Assembly: GCF_020881035.1 (NCBI RefSeq)
Contig: NZ_JAJITC010000001.1
Location: forward strand, 248,001-312,000
Direction of reading: 5' to 3'
DNA from: Paraburkholderia translucens
GTDB lineage: Bacteria; Pseudomonadota; Gammaproteobacteria; Burkholderiales; Burkholderiaceae
DNA: 64,000 bases
Shown here one piece after another: positions 27,015 through 34,626 of this stretch (within the stretch, counting starts at the first letter, position 1; every line of letters begins with the position of its first letter). Under the pieces are notes generated by a model. It was not told where the DNA came from. It searched no databases and saw only the letters and a program-made list of their open reading frames with translations. A program made the position numbers and the translations under genes.

Positions 27015-27956
27015 ATGACCGAGCAATCGAAAAATCCGCAACCCGGGTATGCAACCCATGCATACCCATTGGCCGACCTTACGCGGGGGCTGCCGCCGCT
27101 GACAGCGTTCCAGTCATTCGTCGCCGCGGCGCAACTCGGGAGCATCAGCAAAGCCGCTGACCATCTGTGTCGAACGCAGGGCGCGGTGAGCCGTCAGGTC
27201 CAGCAACTCGAAGCGCACTACCGGTGCGCGCTTTTCGTGCGCCATGCGTCGGGGCTGACGCTGACGGCGGAAGGAAGCGAACTGTTGACCGTGGCCGTAA
27301 GCGTACTCACGCAACTGGTTCGACACGCAGACACTCAAGCTAAGACAGCGTCTATCGTCACCCTGCGGTTGCCATCCACGTTCGCGATTCGCTGGTTGCT
27401 CCCACGGCTGGCGGGCATCAATCACGCGTTGCCTGGAACGGAACTCCGCATCTCCACATCGGCGGACGACACACCGGATTTCACTGCGCCCGACGTCGAC
27501 GCCATCGTTGTTCGTGGAACCGGGCAGTGGCCGGGTATGGACGCGGTTCCGTTGTTTGCCGAGCAACTCACACCGATGTGCACAAGCGAAATGGCCGCAA
27601 CACTTAGGTCGGCAGCCGACCTTGCCGATGTCACATTGCTCCATCCCGGGCACGGCCATGAGGAGTGGCGATGCTGGCTGGAAAGCGTTGGGGCACGGCA
27701 CATCGACGCGAACCGTGGTCTCGTTTTCGATACCCTCGAATTGACGCTCACCGCTGCGGCGGAAGGGCACGGAGTTGCAATAGGCGATCTCCGGATGGCG
27801 AGGGACCGCCTGCGGGCGGGGACACTAGTGACGCCTTTTACCGACGTGGCGCAAAACGGCTTGTCGTACTTCGTCGTCTATCCATCCCAACGAGCCGCAC
27901 AGTCCAAGATTCGCGCCCTCGCTGACGTCTTGTTTCGGCTTGCGCAGGAAGACTGA
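27015..27956 (+). CDS. LysR-family transcriptional regulator (GcvA-like)
   Basis: A 313-aa LysR regulator. The winged-helix domain begins at about residue 27 (LPPLTAFQSFVAAAQLGSIS, KAADHLCRTQGAVSRQVQQL), with the phrase order typical of the GcvA/AmpR subgroup. The C-terminal periplasmic-binding-protein-like effector domain covers about residues 110-305. The first ~20 residues are an extra, poorly conserved leader, so a slightly later start is possible. It is divergent from the SnoaL-like gene, and LysR proteins usually control such a divergent neighbour in response to its substrate or product. The inducer is not predictable. Confidence 0.88.
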   Translation: MTEQSKNPQPGYATHAYPLADLTRGLPPLTAFQSFVAAAQLGSISKAADHLCRTQGAVSRQVQQLEAHYRCALFVRHASGLTLTAEGSELLTVAVSVLTQLVRHADTQAKTASIVTLRLPSTFAIRWLLPRLAGINHALPGTELRISTSADDTPDFTAPDVDAIVVRGTGQWPGMDAVPLFAEQLTPMCTSEMAATLRSAADLADVTLLHPGHGHEEWRCWLESVGARHIDANRGLVFDTLELTLTAAAEGHGVAIGDLRMARDRLRAGTLVTPFTDVAQNGLSYFVVYPSQRAAQSKIRALADVLFRLAQED

Positions 27957-28358
27957 TTGCTAGCGAGGAAAGCAGTCCTGTACTGGCCGACTATTGCCCG
28001 ACGCGGTTGGTAACACCCCGAACCATTCGACCGACCGGATCTCCATAAAGTAGACGTCCAGGTGCCTGGCGCGGAGAACTAGCAGCCCTTCTGCATGCTC
28101 ATGGACGCGATTGCCTTCGGTTGCTACCGGATGAACAACTTATGGCTGACTGATGGCGGGTACCGGCGACCTCGTGGTATGGGCGTCGGGGCGGGACGCT
28201 CGGGGCGCCGCCCACTTCTGCCCATCCCGTGTGAAGCGAGCCTGCCTATCGTCAGGTACGGTCACGGCGCTTGCAGCTGGAAGATCAGGCGCCACACGAC
28301 ATCCGCAATCAGACCGTCCCGTACATGGTGCGACGCGTTTGACTGCATCCATTACCTG
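27957..28358. other. Intergenic region upstream of TpsB gene
   Basis: About 400 bases with no recognised gene. The TpsB frame is open through the right part of it, but the translated text is not protein-like, so I treat it as leader. No FNR box is visible. A promoter for the TpsB gene should be here but cannot be marked. Confidence 0.4.
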
Positions 28359-30080
28359 ATGATCGTGTTGTGCCTCGCGGCTGTTGTCCGGGCCTCGCCC
28401 GCAATGGCCCAGGCATGGCGCGATCTCGCGCCTGAAGCCACGCCGCAGCCACCGCGCAGCGAACAGCCTGAACCGCCACCGCCGGCGCAGGCCGACGCTG
28501 CACGGATCGCGGTCGAACGGCTCGCCGGCCTGGTGTTCGAACCCGCAGGCGCGTCCGCGGCGCTCGCGCCGGACCGGCAGCAACGCATCGTCGCGAAAGG
28601 ACTGCCCGTTCTCGACGCGAGCTTCCTGCGAATCTTCGAGCCGGACCTCGATAAGCCCCTGACTTTCGGACGGCTGGCCGAGATACGCCGCGCCGTCGTC
28701 GAGCATTATCGGGCAGCGGGAAAGCCGCTCGTCGACGTGTACGTGCCGGAACAGGATGTCAGTTCGGGCGTCGTGCATATCGACGTCGCCGAGTTCAGGC
28801 TGGGCCGGGTTCGAGCCAGCGGCAACCGGTATTTTTCGAGCGGACTGCTCGAGCGTCAAATGCCGCTCGAGCCCGGCGGACCGATTCCACAATCGGCGGT
28901 GTCGCGAGGACTCGCCGTGCTCAACGCGAATCCGTATCGGCGGGTCGATGCGGTCTTCGCCCCGGGCGAAGCAGCGAACACGACCGACGTCGTGCTGCAG
29001 ACGGAGGACCGGCTGCCATTTCGCGCCAGCGCCGGTTACGACAATGCGGGCGTGCCTGACCTTGGGCGTGACCGATTTTTTGCGGGCCTTGGTTTCGGCA
29101 ACCTGTTCGGTCTCGATCAACAGCTCGCTTATCAATTCACGGCCAGCAACGATTTTTTCAGCGGCAATCCGGACATCGAAGGCCGCCCGAACCGTGCGCG
29201 CTTGATGGCGCACGCAGTCAGCTACACCGCCCCGCTGCCCTGGCTCGACAGTATCGAGTTGTTCGGCGTCTACGCGCAGAGCACTCCACGGCTGCCCGAG
29301 GCGTATGGTCAGACTGGCATTTCCGCGCAGCTGAGTGTCCGCTACGACTGGCGTCTGCCGACCATCAAGGACATGACACAGATGGTCCAGTTCGGATACG
29401 ACTTCAAGCGGAGCAACAACGATCTGGAATTCGGCGGCTCGCAGGTTTTCAATTCGAATACGCATATCCACCAGTTCCTGCTGCTCTACGACATCAGCAA
29501 GCCAAGCGACGCGGGGACGGCGCACGCGTCGGCGACACTCGTCGCGAGTCCGCGCGGCCTGGACGGCAATAACAACGACGCCGCATTCAACGCGGCGCGA
29601 CAGGGCGCGACGGCCCGCTATGTATATACGCAACTGACCGCGTCGCGCGCATTCGCGCTCGGCGGCGGCTTCACGTTGATGGTCGACGGGACGTTCCAGT
29701 GGACCCCGAACACCTTGTTGCCGAGCGAGGAGATGGGGCTTGGCGGAGAGTCGAGCGTGCGCGGCTACGCCCCCTACGTCGTGCTCGGTGATCGAGGCTG
29801 GAACGTGCAGACCGAGCTGCGCACCCCGGCGATCGCATTCGGCGCGAGCAATGCGCTCGTGCAACCTTTCGTCTTTTTCGATGCCGGACATGTGTGGACT
29901 CGGATCGACCAGCCCGCCGAGAACAACCCGGGCCTGCTGGCCGCGATCGGCGCAGGCGTGCGCTTTCAATGGTCGCGGTTCGTCGATTTTCGCTGCACCT
30001 ATGGCGCGCCTTTACGCGCAGCGACGCCGAACGGCTCAAAGGCGCCGACGGTGCTTTTGTACGTGTCGATCGGCACGTGA
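28359..30080 (+). CDS. TpsB-type outer-membrane transporter (ShlB/FhaC/HecB family), no TpsA partner nearby
   Basis: An outer-membrane translocator of the two-partner secretion (type Vb) class, about 573 aa. The signal peptide MIVLCLAAVVRASPAMAQA is followed by a Pro-rich linker. POTRA domains lie at about residues 50-230 (LTFGRLAEIRRAVVEHYRAAGKPLVDVYVP, then FRLGRVRASGNRYFSSGLLE in the second). The 16-strand beta-barrel holds the family motif MGLGGESSVRGY in its late part, equivalent to the VRGY tip of loop L6. The start codon is uncertain because no ribosome site precedes 28359. TpsB proteins export a large filamentous adhesin or haemolysin (TpsA) normally encoded beside them; none is present within this window. 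It could serve a distant partner or be a relic. Confidence 0.87.
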   Translation: MIVLCLAAVVRASPAMAQAWRDLAPEATPQPPRSEQPEPPPPAQADAARIAVERLAGLVFEPAGASAALAPDRQQRIVAKGLPVLDASFLRIFEPDLDKPLTFGRLAEIRRAVVEHYRAAGKPLVDVYVPEQDVSSGVVHIDVAEFRLGRVRASGNRYFSSGLLERQMPLEPGGPIPQSAVSRGLAVLNANPYRRVDAVFAPGEAANTTDVVLQTEDRLPFRASAGYDNAGVPDLGRDRFFAGLGFGNLFGLDQQLAYQFTASNDFFSGNPDIEGRPNRARLMAHAVSYTAPLPWLDSIELFGVYAQSTPRLPEAYGQTGISAQLSVRYDWRLPTIKDMTQMVQFGYDFKRSNNDLEFGGSQVFNSNTHIHQFLLLYDISKPSDAGTAHASATLVASPRGLDGNNNDAAFNAARQGATARYVYTQLTASRAFALGGGFTLMVDGTFQWTPNTLLPSEEMGLGGESSVRGYAPYVVLGDRGWNVQTELRTPAIAFGASNALVQPFVFFDAGHVWTRIDQPAENNPGLLAAIGAGVRFQWSRFVDFRCTYGAPLRAATPNGSKAPTVLLYVSIGT

Positions 30081-30166
30081 ATTGCCGGGCAGGAGTGAAA
30101 GGACATCAATTGCACGCAGGTTGGCGGCGGCAGCCCGATTCGCGCAGTGCAACCGCCGTGACCTCA

Positions 30167-30208
30167 TTGACCTGAATCAACCTTTCCGATTCGCACGACG
30201 TTTAATCT
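30167..30208 (+). promoter_or_regulatory. FNR-type class II promoter of lipocalin gene
   Basis: The box TTGAC-CTGA-ATCAA (30167-30180) is followed after 22 nt by the -10 hexamer TAATCT (30203-30208), placing the box near -41.5 from the expected start of transcription. The lipocalin ATG is 148 nt past the box. Confidence 0.75.
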
Positions 30209-30327
30209 AAGGTCGTTCGCCGCAAGACCCTGTTCGCCCCTAACCCTTCGCCCCGATCAACCCTCGTTGCATCGCTGACCTTGCGAAAACGTGCGTCGAT
30301 GACGACGGCTCAACCGGCATCGCCCCC

Positions 30328-30909
30328 ATGCGAAAGTCAATTGCGTGCCTCGCGGCCTTCGCCGCTAGCCTGACAGGCTGCGTGCACGTGCCAGCGGCTG
30401 CCCCAGACCCGCCCGCGCCCCATACAGCGTGCGTCGCGGGTCCGCCCATCGACCTGCAACGCTATATGGGCAAGTGGTTCGTGATCGCGGAAACACCGTA
30501 TCTTGGCGATGCCGAGTACGTCGGCAGCTACGACGAGTGGACGTTGCGCGCCGATGGAAAAATCTCCGACGATTACCTCGGCCAGCGCCAGTCCTTCGAT
30601 CAGCCAGTCACCGGAAGCCACTTCGTCGCAAAGATCGTGCGTGGGACGGGCAATACCACCTGGCGAGTTGGGCTCATCTGGCCATTCGAAGTGCGGGTTG
30701 TCACTGCGTACGTGGATCCTGACTATCAGTACACGATCCGCTGCATGGTCGACAGCAACATGGTGTGGATACTTTCGCGTAGTCCAACGATGGACGAAGC
30801 GACCTATCTGAACTTGATTGCCAGGTTAGCCGGTATGGGTTTCAACATCGGGCGCATACGTCGGGTTCCCCAAAAGACTGGACGAATCGAGCCGCCGCGT
30901 TCTGAATGA
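30328..30909 (+). CDS. Bacterial lipocalin (Blc-like) outer-membrane lipoprotein
   Basis: A 193-aa lipoprotein. The signal peptide ends in the lipobox SLTGC with Cys18 as the lipidated residue. The lipocalin GxW signature is YMGKWFVIAETPYL at about residues 46-59. The barrel continues through VGSYDEWTLRADGKI and VVTAYVDPDYQYTIR to the last conserved segment MVWILSRSPTMDEATYLNLI. Blc proteins bind lysophospholipids and fatty acids and help the envelope under stress, including stationary phase. It appears monocistronic, and an FNR-type promoter upstream suggests induction at low oxygen. The residue after lipid Cys18 is Val, not Asp, so Lol export to the outer membrane is expected. Confidence 0.9.
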   Translation: MRKSIACLAAFAASLTGCVHVPAAAPDPPAPHTACVAGPPIDLQRYMGKWFVIAETPYLGDAEYVGSYDEWTLRADGKISDDYLGQRQSFDQPVTGSHFVAKIVRGTGNTTWRVGLIWPFEVRVVTAYVDPDYQYTIRCMVDSNMVWILSRSPTMDEATYLNLIARLAGMGFNIGRIRRVPQKTGRIEPPRSE

Positions 30910-30970
30910 AATCGGTGGCCGCTTCAGCCGATCCGCGCGGATCGGGCCAGATGGCTCCAATGCTGCATCG

Positions 30971-31011
30971 TTGATACATGTCAACGCGTGTGTATCGCAG
31001 TCGTTCATTCT
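30971..31011 (+). promoter_or_regulatory. FNR-type promoter of the 31082 gene
   Basis: The box TTGAT-ACAT-GTCAA (30971-30984) has the hexamer CATTCT 21 nt downstream (31006-31011). The gene starts 97 nt after the box. Confidence 0.65.
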
Positions 31012-31081
31012 TTTCCTTGAGCGTCACCCCTGCATTGCGACGCTGGCAACCGCCTCGCGATCACGGCCTTGGGAGGCATTC

Positions 31082-31522
31082 ATGATGACCCAATCCACTG
31101 CATTCAACGTGCCCGAGTTCTGGGCGTCCTTTACCCGCGCGCAGACGCAAGCCTGCGTCGATTGGCTGGCGCTGACGCAGGAGACGTGGGCGCGTTGCGC
31201 GCTCACACGCAATCCGCTCGAATGCATGTCGACTTCGAGCCTGATGCTGCCCGCGTACCTATCCAGCGCGATGCGGTACTGCAAGAACGTCTCGGACATC
31301 GTTGCGGCCTGTCGGGATTCCGGCGGCAAAGATGGCCCAGCCCCCGCTGCGGGGACAACGACTGCCGCGCCCCCCGCTGCGGCCGGGCCAGTTGGCGTCG
31401 CACCCGGGACGGCGGCGCACCATCCAGTGCGCTCACGAACGCCGGAAGTGCCGCCCTCGGCGCCCTTTGCGGGCGGGAAAACGCCCGCTTCAACGGCTTA
31501 CGCGATACGCGGCACCCAATGA
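31082..31522 (+). CDS. Phasin-like small helical protein, function unknown
   Basis: A 146-aa protein from an ATG behind GGGAGG. The first ~75 residues form amphipathic helices (FWASFTRAQTQACVDWLALT, YLSSAMRYCKNVSDIVAAC) with the spacing seen in phasins and related granule- or membrane-associated proteins. The rest is an Ala/Pro/Gly-rich, probably disordered tail. No signal peptide or membrane segment is present. Phasin-like proteins coat polyhydroxyalkanoate granules and are common in the low-oxygen locus of Burkholderia as I recall it, but I cannot prove membership. An FNR-type box precedes it, and an exported protein gene follows 85 nt downstream. Confidence 0.7.
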   Translation: MMTQSTAFNVPEFWASFTRAQTQACVDWLALTQETWARCALTRNPLECMSTSSLMLPAYLSSAMRYCKNVSDIVAACRDSGGKDGPAPAAGTTTAAPPAAAGPVGVAPGTAAHHPVRSRTPEVPPSAPFAGGKTPASTAYAIRGTQ

Positions 31523-31607
31523 CCGGCGCTGCGTGTCAAGGTACGTAGCGCGCCGCAGCGCTCGAACTGGGCCGCTTACCAGCCTGCAACGGAACTCGTG
31601 GAGAGGC

Positions 31608-32213
31608 ATGATGAAACGCGGATGGCAAAGTAGACTGCTGACCACCGTCGCGGCGCTTGCAATCGGCGCGGCGCCCGCCTACGCGGCAGCGGACGGTGAA
31701 GCGGCGACGAAGCCGGCCCCGGACAACGAGTATTCGGGCGCGAGTGTCGCGCATGCGAACGCGGTCGTCTTCGCCCTTGATACCGGGCGCAACAGCATGA
31801 CGCTGCTTGAGGACAACGGCGAACCCGTGGACGTGGTAGTCGACCCGAGTGTCGGCGACGTCGGCAAACTGCGGCTCGGCGATACCGTCGCCGTCACGTT
31901 CAACCGTGCGTTGCTGCTGCGCGCCGACAAATCCAACGAGAGCGGTATACGCGAGCGCGTCGACAGGGAATTCACGACCGGCGCATCGCTCGGCTCGTCC
32001 CTCGCCATGCACCGTGTCGAGGCGGTCGCCACCGTCGTGCAGATCGATCGCGACAAGCGTGAGCTGACGTTGCGCGGCCTGACGCGCAACGTGGTCCTGC
32101 AGGCGTCGTCGGACAGTCTGCTCGACAGTCTCGAAGCAGGCGACAGCGTGCGAGTCGACTATGTCGAGGCGATCGCGGTTCAGATCACGCGAGACGGCGT
32201 GCCGCTGCGCTGA
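31608..32213 (+). CDS. Exported protein with two repeated beta modules
   Basis: A 201-aa periplasmic protein. The signal peptide is clear (LLTTVAALAIGAAPAYA) and GGAGAGG lies before a double ATG at 31608/31611. The mature chain contains the same ~50-residue module twice. One copy runs from VVFALDTGRNSMTLL to LGDTVAVTFNRALLL, and the other from VVQIDRDKRELTLRG to AGDSVRVDYVEAIAV. Each reads as a small beta-barrel of the kind found in metal-binding CusF-like or OB-fold domains, but no metal-binding Met/His cluster is visible. Function unknown. It probably belongs to the transcript of the phasin-like gene 85 nt upstream. Confidence 0.75.
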   Translation: MMKRGWQSRLLTTVAALAIGAAPAYAAADGEAATKPAPDNEYSGASVAHANAVVFALDTGRNSMTLLEDNGEPVDVVVDPSVGDVGKLRLGDTVAVTFNRALLLRADKSNESGIRERVDREFTTGASLGSSLAMHRVEAVATVVQIDRDKRELTLRGLTRNVVLQASSDSLLDSLEAGDSVRVDYVEAIAVQITRDGVPLR

Positions 32214-32421
32214 GCCGTCCTGCCCTTGGGTCCATGCCGCACTGGTTCAGCCGGCATCGGCAAACATTCCGCGATTCGCGCGCACCCGCTATTCGTCCCG
32301 CGCGATGCGCTGCCCGTTCGCGCGGCCTTCATCGCGCCGCCCCCTCTCCTTCCACGCTTTCGATGTGATCGCCCGCGCCGTGTCAAACACGTGAGCGGCA
32401 CTATCGGCGCAAGCGCTGCCG

Positions 32422-32871
32422 TCAAGCGCGGTTTTTTTGCTCGATGTGAGACTGGCGGCCTGTGACGAGCCAAAGCTCCGACACAAGTTTGGACACCGCT
32501 TCGAGCAGATCGTCGAGCGAGACGATGCCGGCCAGGGCTCCCTCGGTATCGACGACAGGCAGGCGCCGCACACCGTTCAGACGCATTCGCGAGGCGGCGA
32601 GCCAAAGATCATCACCCTCGTTGACGAGCGCGGGCGGCGACGACATCACGTCGTTCACAAAGATCTTTTCGGGGTTGGCCTGTTTCGCCACGATCGCCAA
32701 CACGATGTCGCGATCGGTCAGCATCCCTATGGGGACACGACGCCCGCCGATCGTCTCGACCACCACGAGGTCGCCGACATGCTGCTCGCGCATGAGCTGC
32801 GCGGCTTCGAGAATGCTCGCTTGCGGCCCGCAGACCGTGACGTCCCGCGTACAGATGGATCCGGTGTTCAC
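32422..32871 (-). CDS. CBS-domain-pair protein
   Basis: A 149-aa protein made almost only of two CBS motifs (a Bateman module). The first is at about residues 8-65 (ASILEAAQLMREQHVGDLVV, IGMLTDRDIVLAIVA), the second at about 75-130 (DDLWLAASRMRLNGVRRLPV, GIVSLDDLLEAVSKL). Such modules bind adenine nucleotides and report energy state. The start is a GTG at 32871 with GGAG eight nt upstream; the longer frame would overlap the preceding gene. It lies 35 nt after the phosphoribosyltransferase gene and probably ends the pps-pfkB-PRTase-CBS run on the minus strand. The partner protein it controls is unknown. Confidence 0.85.
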   Translation of the reverse strand: MNTGSICTRDVTVCGPQASILEAAQLMREQHVGDLVVVETIGGRRVPIGMLTDRDIVLAIVAKQANPEKIFVNDVMSSPPALVNEGDDLWLAASRMRLNGVRRLPVVDTEGALAGIVSLDDLLEAVSKLVSELWLVTGRQSHIEQKNRA

Positions 32872-32906
32872 GATAAATTCTCCATGTTCGACGCGGCCCG
32901 CCGCCG

Positions 32907-33584
32907 TCATCCGCCCGAGTCCGGGGGCGACTCGTGCTCCGAACCGCGCGCGGCCGCGAGACACGCGTGGACTTCTTCATCGGTCGTCTGGCCGAATTTC
33001 ATGTAGAACTGGCTGATGCCGGCGAACCAGGCCGGCTGCAGTACGCTCACGAACGCGTCGGCGATGCCTTCGAATGCCGTCTGCGCGCCGGCCGGCGACA
33101 CCGGGACCGCCACGACGATGCGAGCGGGATGCCGGCTGCGGAGCGCCTCGAGCGCCGCCTGCATCGACGCCCCCGTCGCAATGCCGTCGTCGACCACGAT
33201 CACCGTCTTGCCCTCGACGGGCACCGGAGGGCTTTCCCCACGGTAGGCGAGTTCCCTGCGCGCGAGTTCGGCTTTCTCGCGCGCGATCACATCGGCCAGC
33301 TGAGCGTCACTGACACCCAGTTGGCGCAGCACCGACCTTTCCAGATGAAGGGCGCCACCGGTCGCTATCGCGCCCATCGCCAATTCCTCGTCGCCCGGCG
33401 CACCGAGCTTTCTGACGATGAGGACATCGAGCTTCGCATGCAATGCCCTCGCGACCTCGAACGCGACAGGGACGCCGCCGCGCGGCAACGCCAACACCAC
33501 CAGATCGTCGCGTCCCTGATAGTCGAGGAGTGCATCGGCCAGCCGCCGGCCCGCATCGGCGCGGTCGCGAAACATATTACCCAT
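32907..33584 (-). CDS. Phosphoribosyltransferase family protein
   Basis: A 225-aa type I phosphoribosyltransferase-fold protein. The PRPP-binding loop VIVVDDGIATGAS is at about residues 128-140. The N-terminal region LVVLALPRGGVPVAFEVARAL and the flexible-loop region (YRGESPPV) are those of the stand-alone group found in stress loci, sometimes fused to hydrolases. Its substrate base is unknown, and a salvage or regulatory role is inferred. It lies between a PfkB kinase (54 nt upstream) and a CBS protein (35 nt downstream) on one strand, so the group is likely co-transcribed. A similar gene set occurs in the Burkholderia low-oxygen locus as I recall it. Confidence 0.87.
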   Translation of the reverse strand: MGNMFRDRADAGRRLADALLDYQGRDDLVVLALPRGGVPVAFEVARALHAKLDVLIVRKLGAPGDEELAMGAIATGGALHLERSVLRQLGVSDAQLADVIAREKAELARRELAYRGESPPVPVEGKTVIVVDDGIATGASMQAALEALRSRHPARIVVAVPVSPAGAQTAFEGIADAFVSVLQPAWFAGISQFYMKFGQTTDEEVHACLAAARGSEHESPPDSGG

Positions 33585-33638
33585 CGCTCTTTCTCTCCAG
33601 AAACGTCCATGCCACCGATCGGCTCTAGCGGGGCCGCC

Positions 33639-34589
33639 TCAAGACTCGCAGACGATATCGGCGCCCGCGAGCTTGCGGTAAATCCGCTCGATCTGCTCAC
33701 GCTCGCACAGTCTGGTGCCCTCCGCAAGCAGGGACGCTGAAGCGGCCGCCACCGCGTAGCGCAGGGTTTCGTCGAACCCCATGTCGCGGTTGATCGCCCA
33801 CACCATTGCGGCGAGGAAGCTGTCCCCCGCGCCGATCGAACTCGCCACCGGCACGACGAATCCGGGCACGCGCACCGCGCGCTCGGCGGTGACGACGAGC
33901 GCGCCCTGTTCGCCGAGCGTCAGCGCCACGATCGCCGCGCCGCCGTCGCGCACGATCTTGCGCGCCGCGTCGAGCCGCTGTGCGTCGTCTAGCAGTTCGC
34001 GGCCGGCCAACGCGCTGAGTTCCGAGAGGCTCGGTTTGACCAGAAAGACCCCAGCCGCGAGCGCCTCGGCAAGCGGCGCACCCGAGGTGTCGAGGACGAC
34101 GCGGCTGTCGTGTTGCCGTGCAATCCTTACGATGCGGGCGTAGATGTCGTCGGGAACGCCCGGCGGCACGCTGCCGCTCAGCACGAGGTAGCGCGGCGCG
34201 ACGGCGCGCTCGCCGATGTGGCGCAGGCATGCCTGCCATTCCGCCTCGGCGAGCATGGGACCGGGCAACACGAAGCGGAACTCGCGTCCGCTCGACCTCT
34301 CCCGAACCGAGAAGTTTTCACGGGTCTCGCCGGCAATGCCGATACAGGTGGCATGCACCCCTTCCGCTTCGATCATCGCGCTTAGCATCAGGCCGGGTAC
34401 ACCGCCCGCCATATAGAGCGCCTCGCAGTCGCCGCCGAGACGATGGATGACTCGCGCGACGTTGATCCCGCCGCCGCCGGGGTCGCGCCGCGCCGCGCCG
34501 CAGCGAAGCTTGCGCGTATCGACGATCTGGTCGACCGATGTCGCGACGTCGACCGCGGGGTTCAGTGTCAGAGTCAGGATCTCGGCCAT
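33639..34589 (-). CDS. PfkB-family sugar kinase (1-phosphofructokinase/6-phosphofructokinase 2 type)
   Basis: A 316-aa ribokinase-fold kinase. The N-terminal LTLTLNPAVDVATSVDQI and GGGGINVARVIHRLGG are typical of the phosphofructokinase/tagatose-6-phosphate kinase branch. The anion hole and catalytic Asp are in SSIGAGDSFLAAMVWAI. It should phosphorylate a sugar phosphate, most likely fructose 6-phosphate, giving the cell a Pfk step that most Burkholderiales lack. The start ATG at 34589 has GGAG six nt upstream. It is 37 nt from the PEP synthase gene. Pairing a glycolytic kinase with PEP synthase in one transcript is odd in carbon-flow terms and suggests stress-time redistribution rather than a simple route; that is inference. 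Confidence 0.88.
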   Translation of the reverse strand: MAEILTLTLNPAVDVATSVDQIVDTRKLRCGAARRDPGGGGINVARVIHRLGGDCEALYMAGGVPGLMLSAMIEAEGVHATCIGIAGETRENFSVRERSSGREFRFVLPGPMLAEAEWQACLRHIGERAVAPRYLVLSGSVPPGVPDDIYARIVRIARQHDSRVVLDTSGAPLAEALAAGVFLVKPSLSELSALAGRELLDDAQRLDAARKIVRDGGAAIVALTLGEQGALVVTAERAVRVPGFVVPVASSIGAGDSFLAAMVWAINRDMGFDETLRYAVAAASASLLAEGTRLCEREQIERIYRKLAGADIVCES

Positions 34590-34626
34590 GTGCATCTCCG
34601 GTCGCGCAGGAGCGCTTGCAACCGGC

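Noticed and set aside
28140..29969. 609-codon minus-strand open frame opposite the TpsB gene
   Set aside because: It is Arg/His-rich text with no domain, no ribosome site and a clear TpsB coding signal on the other strand.
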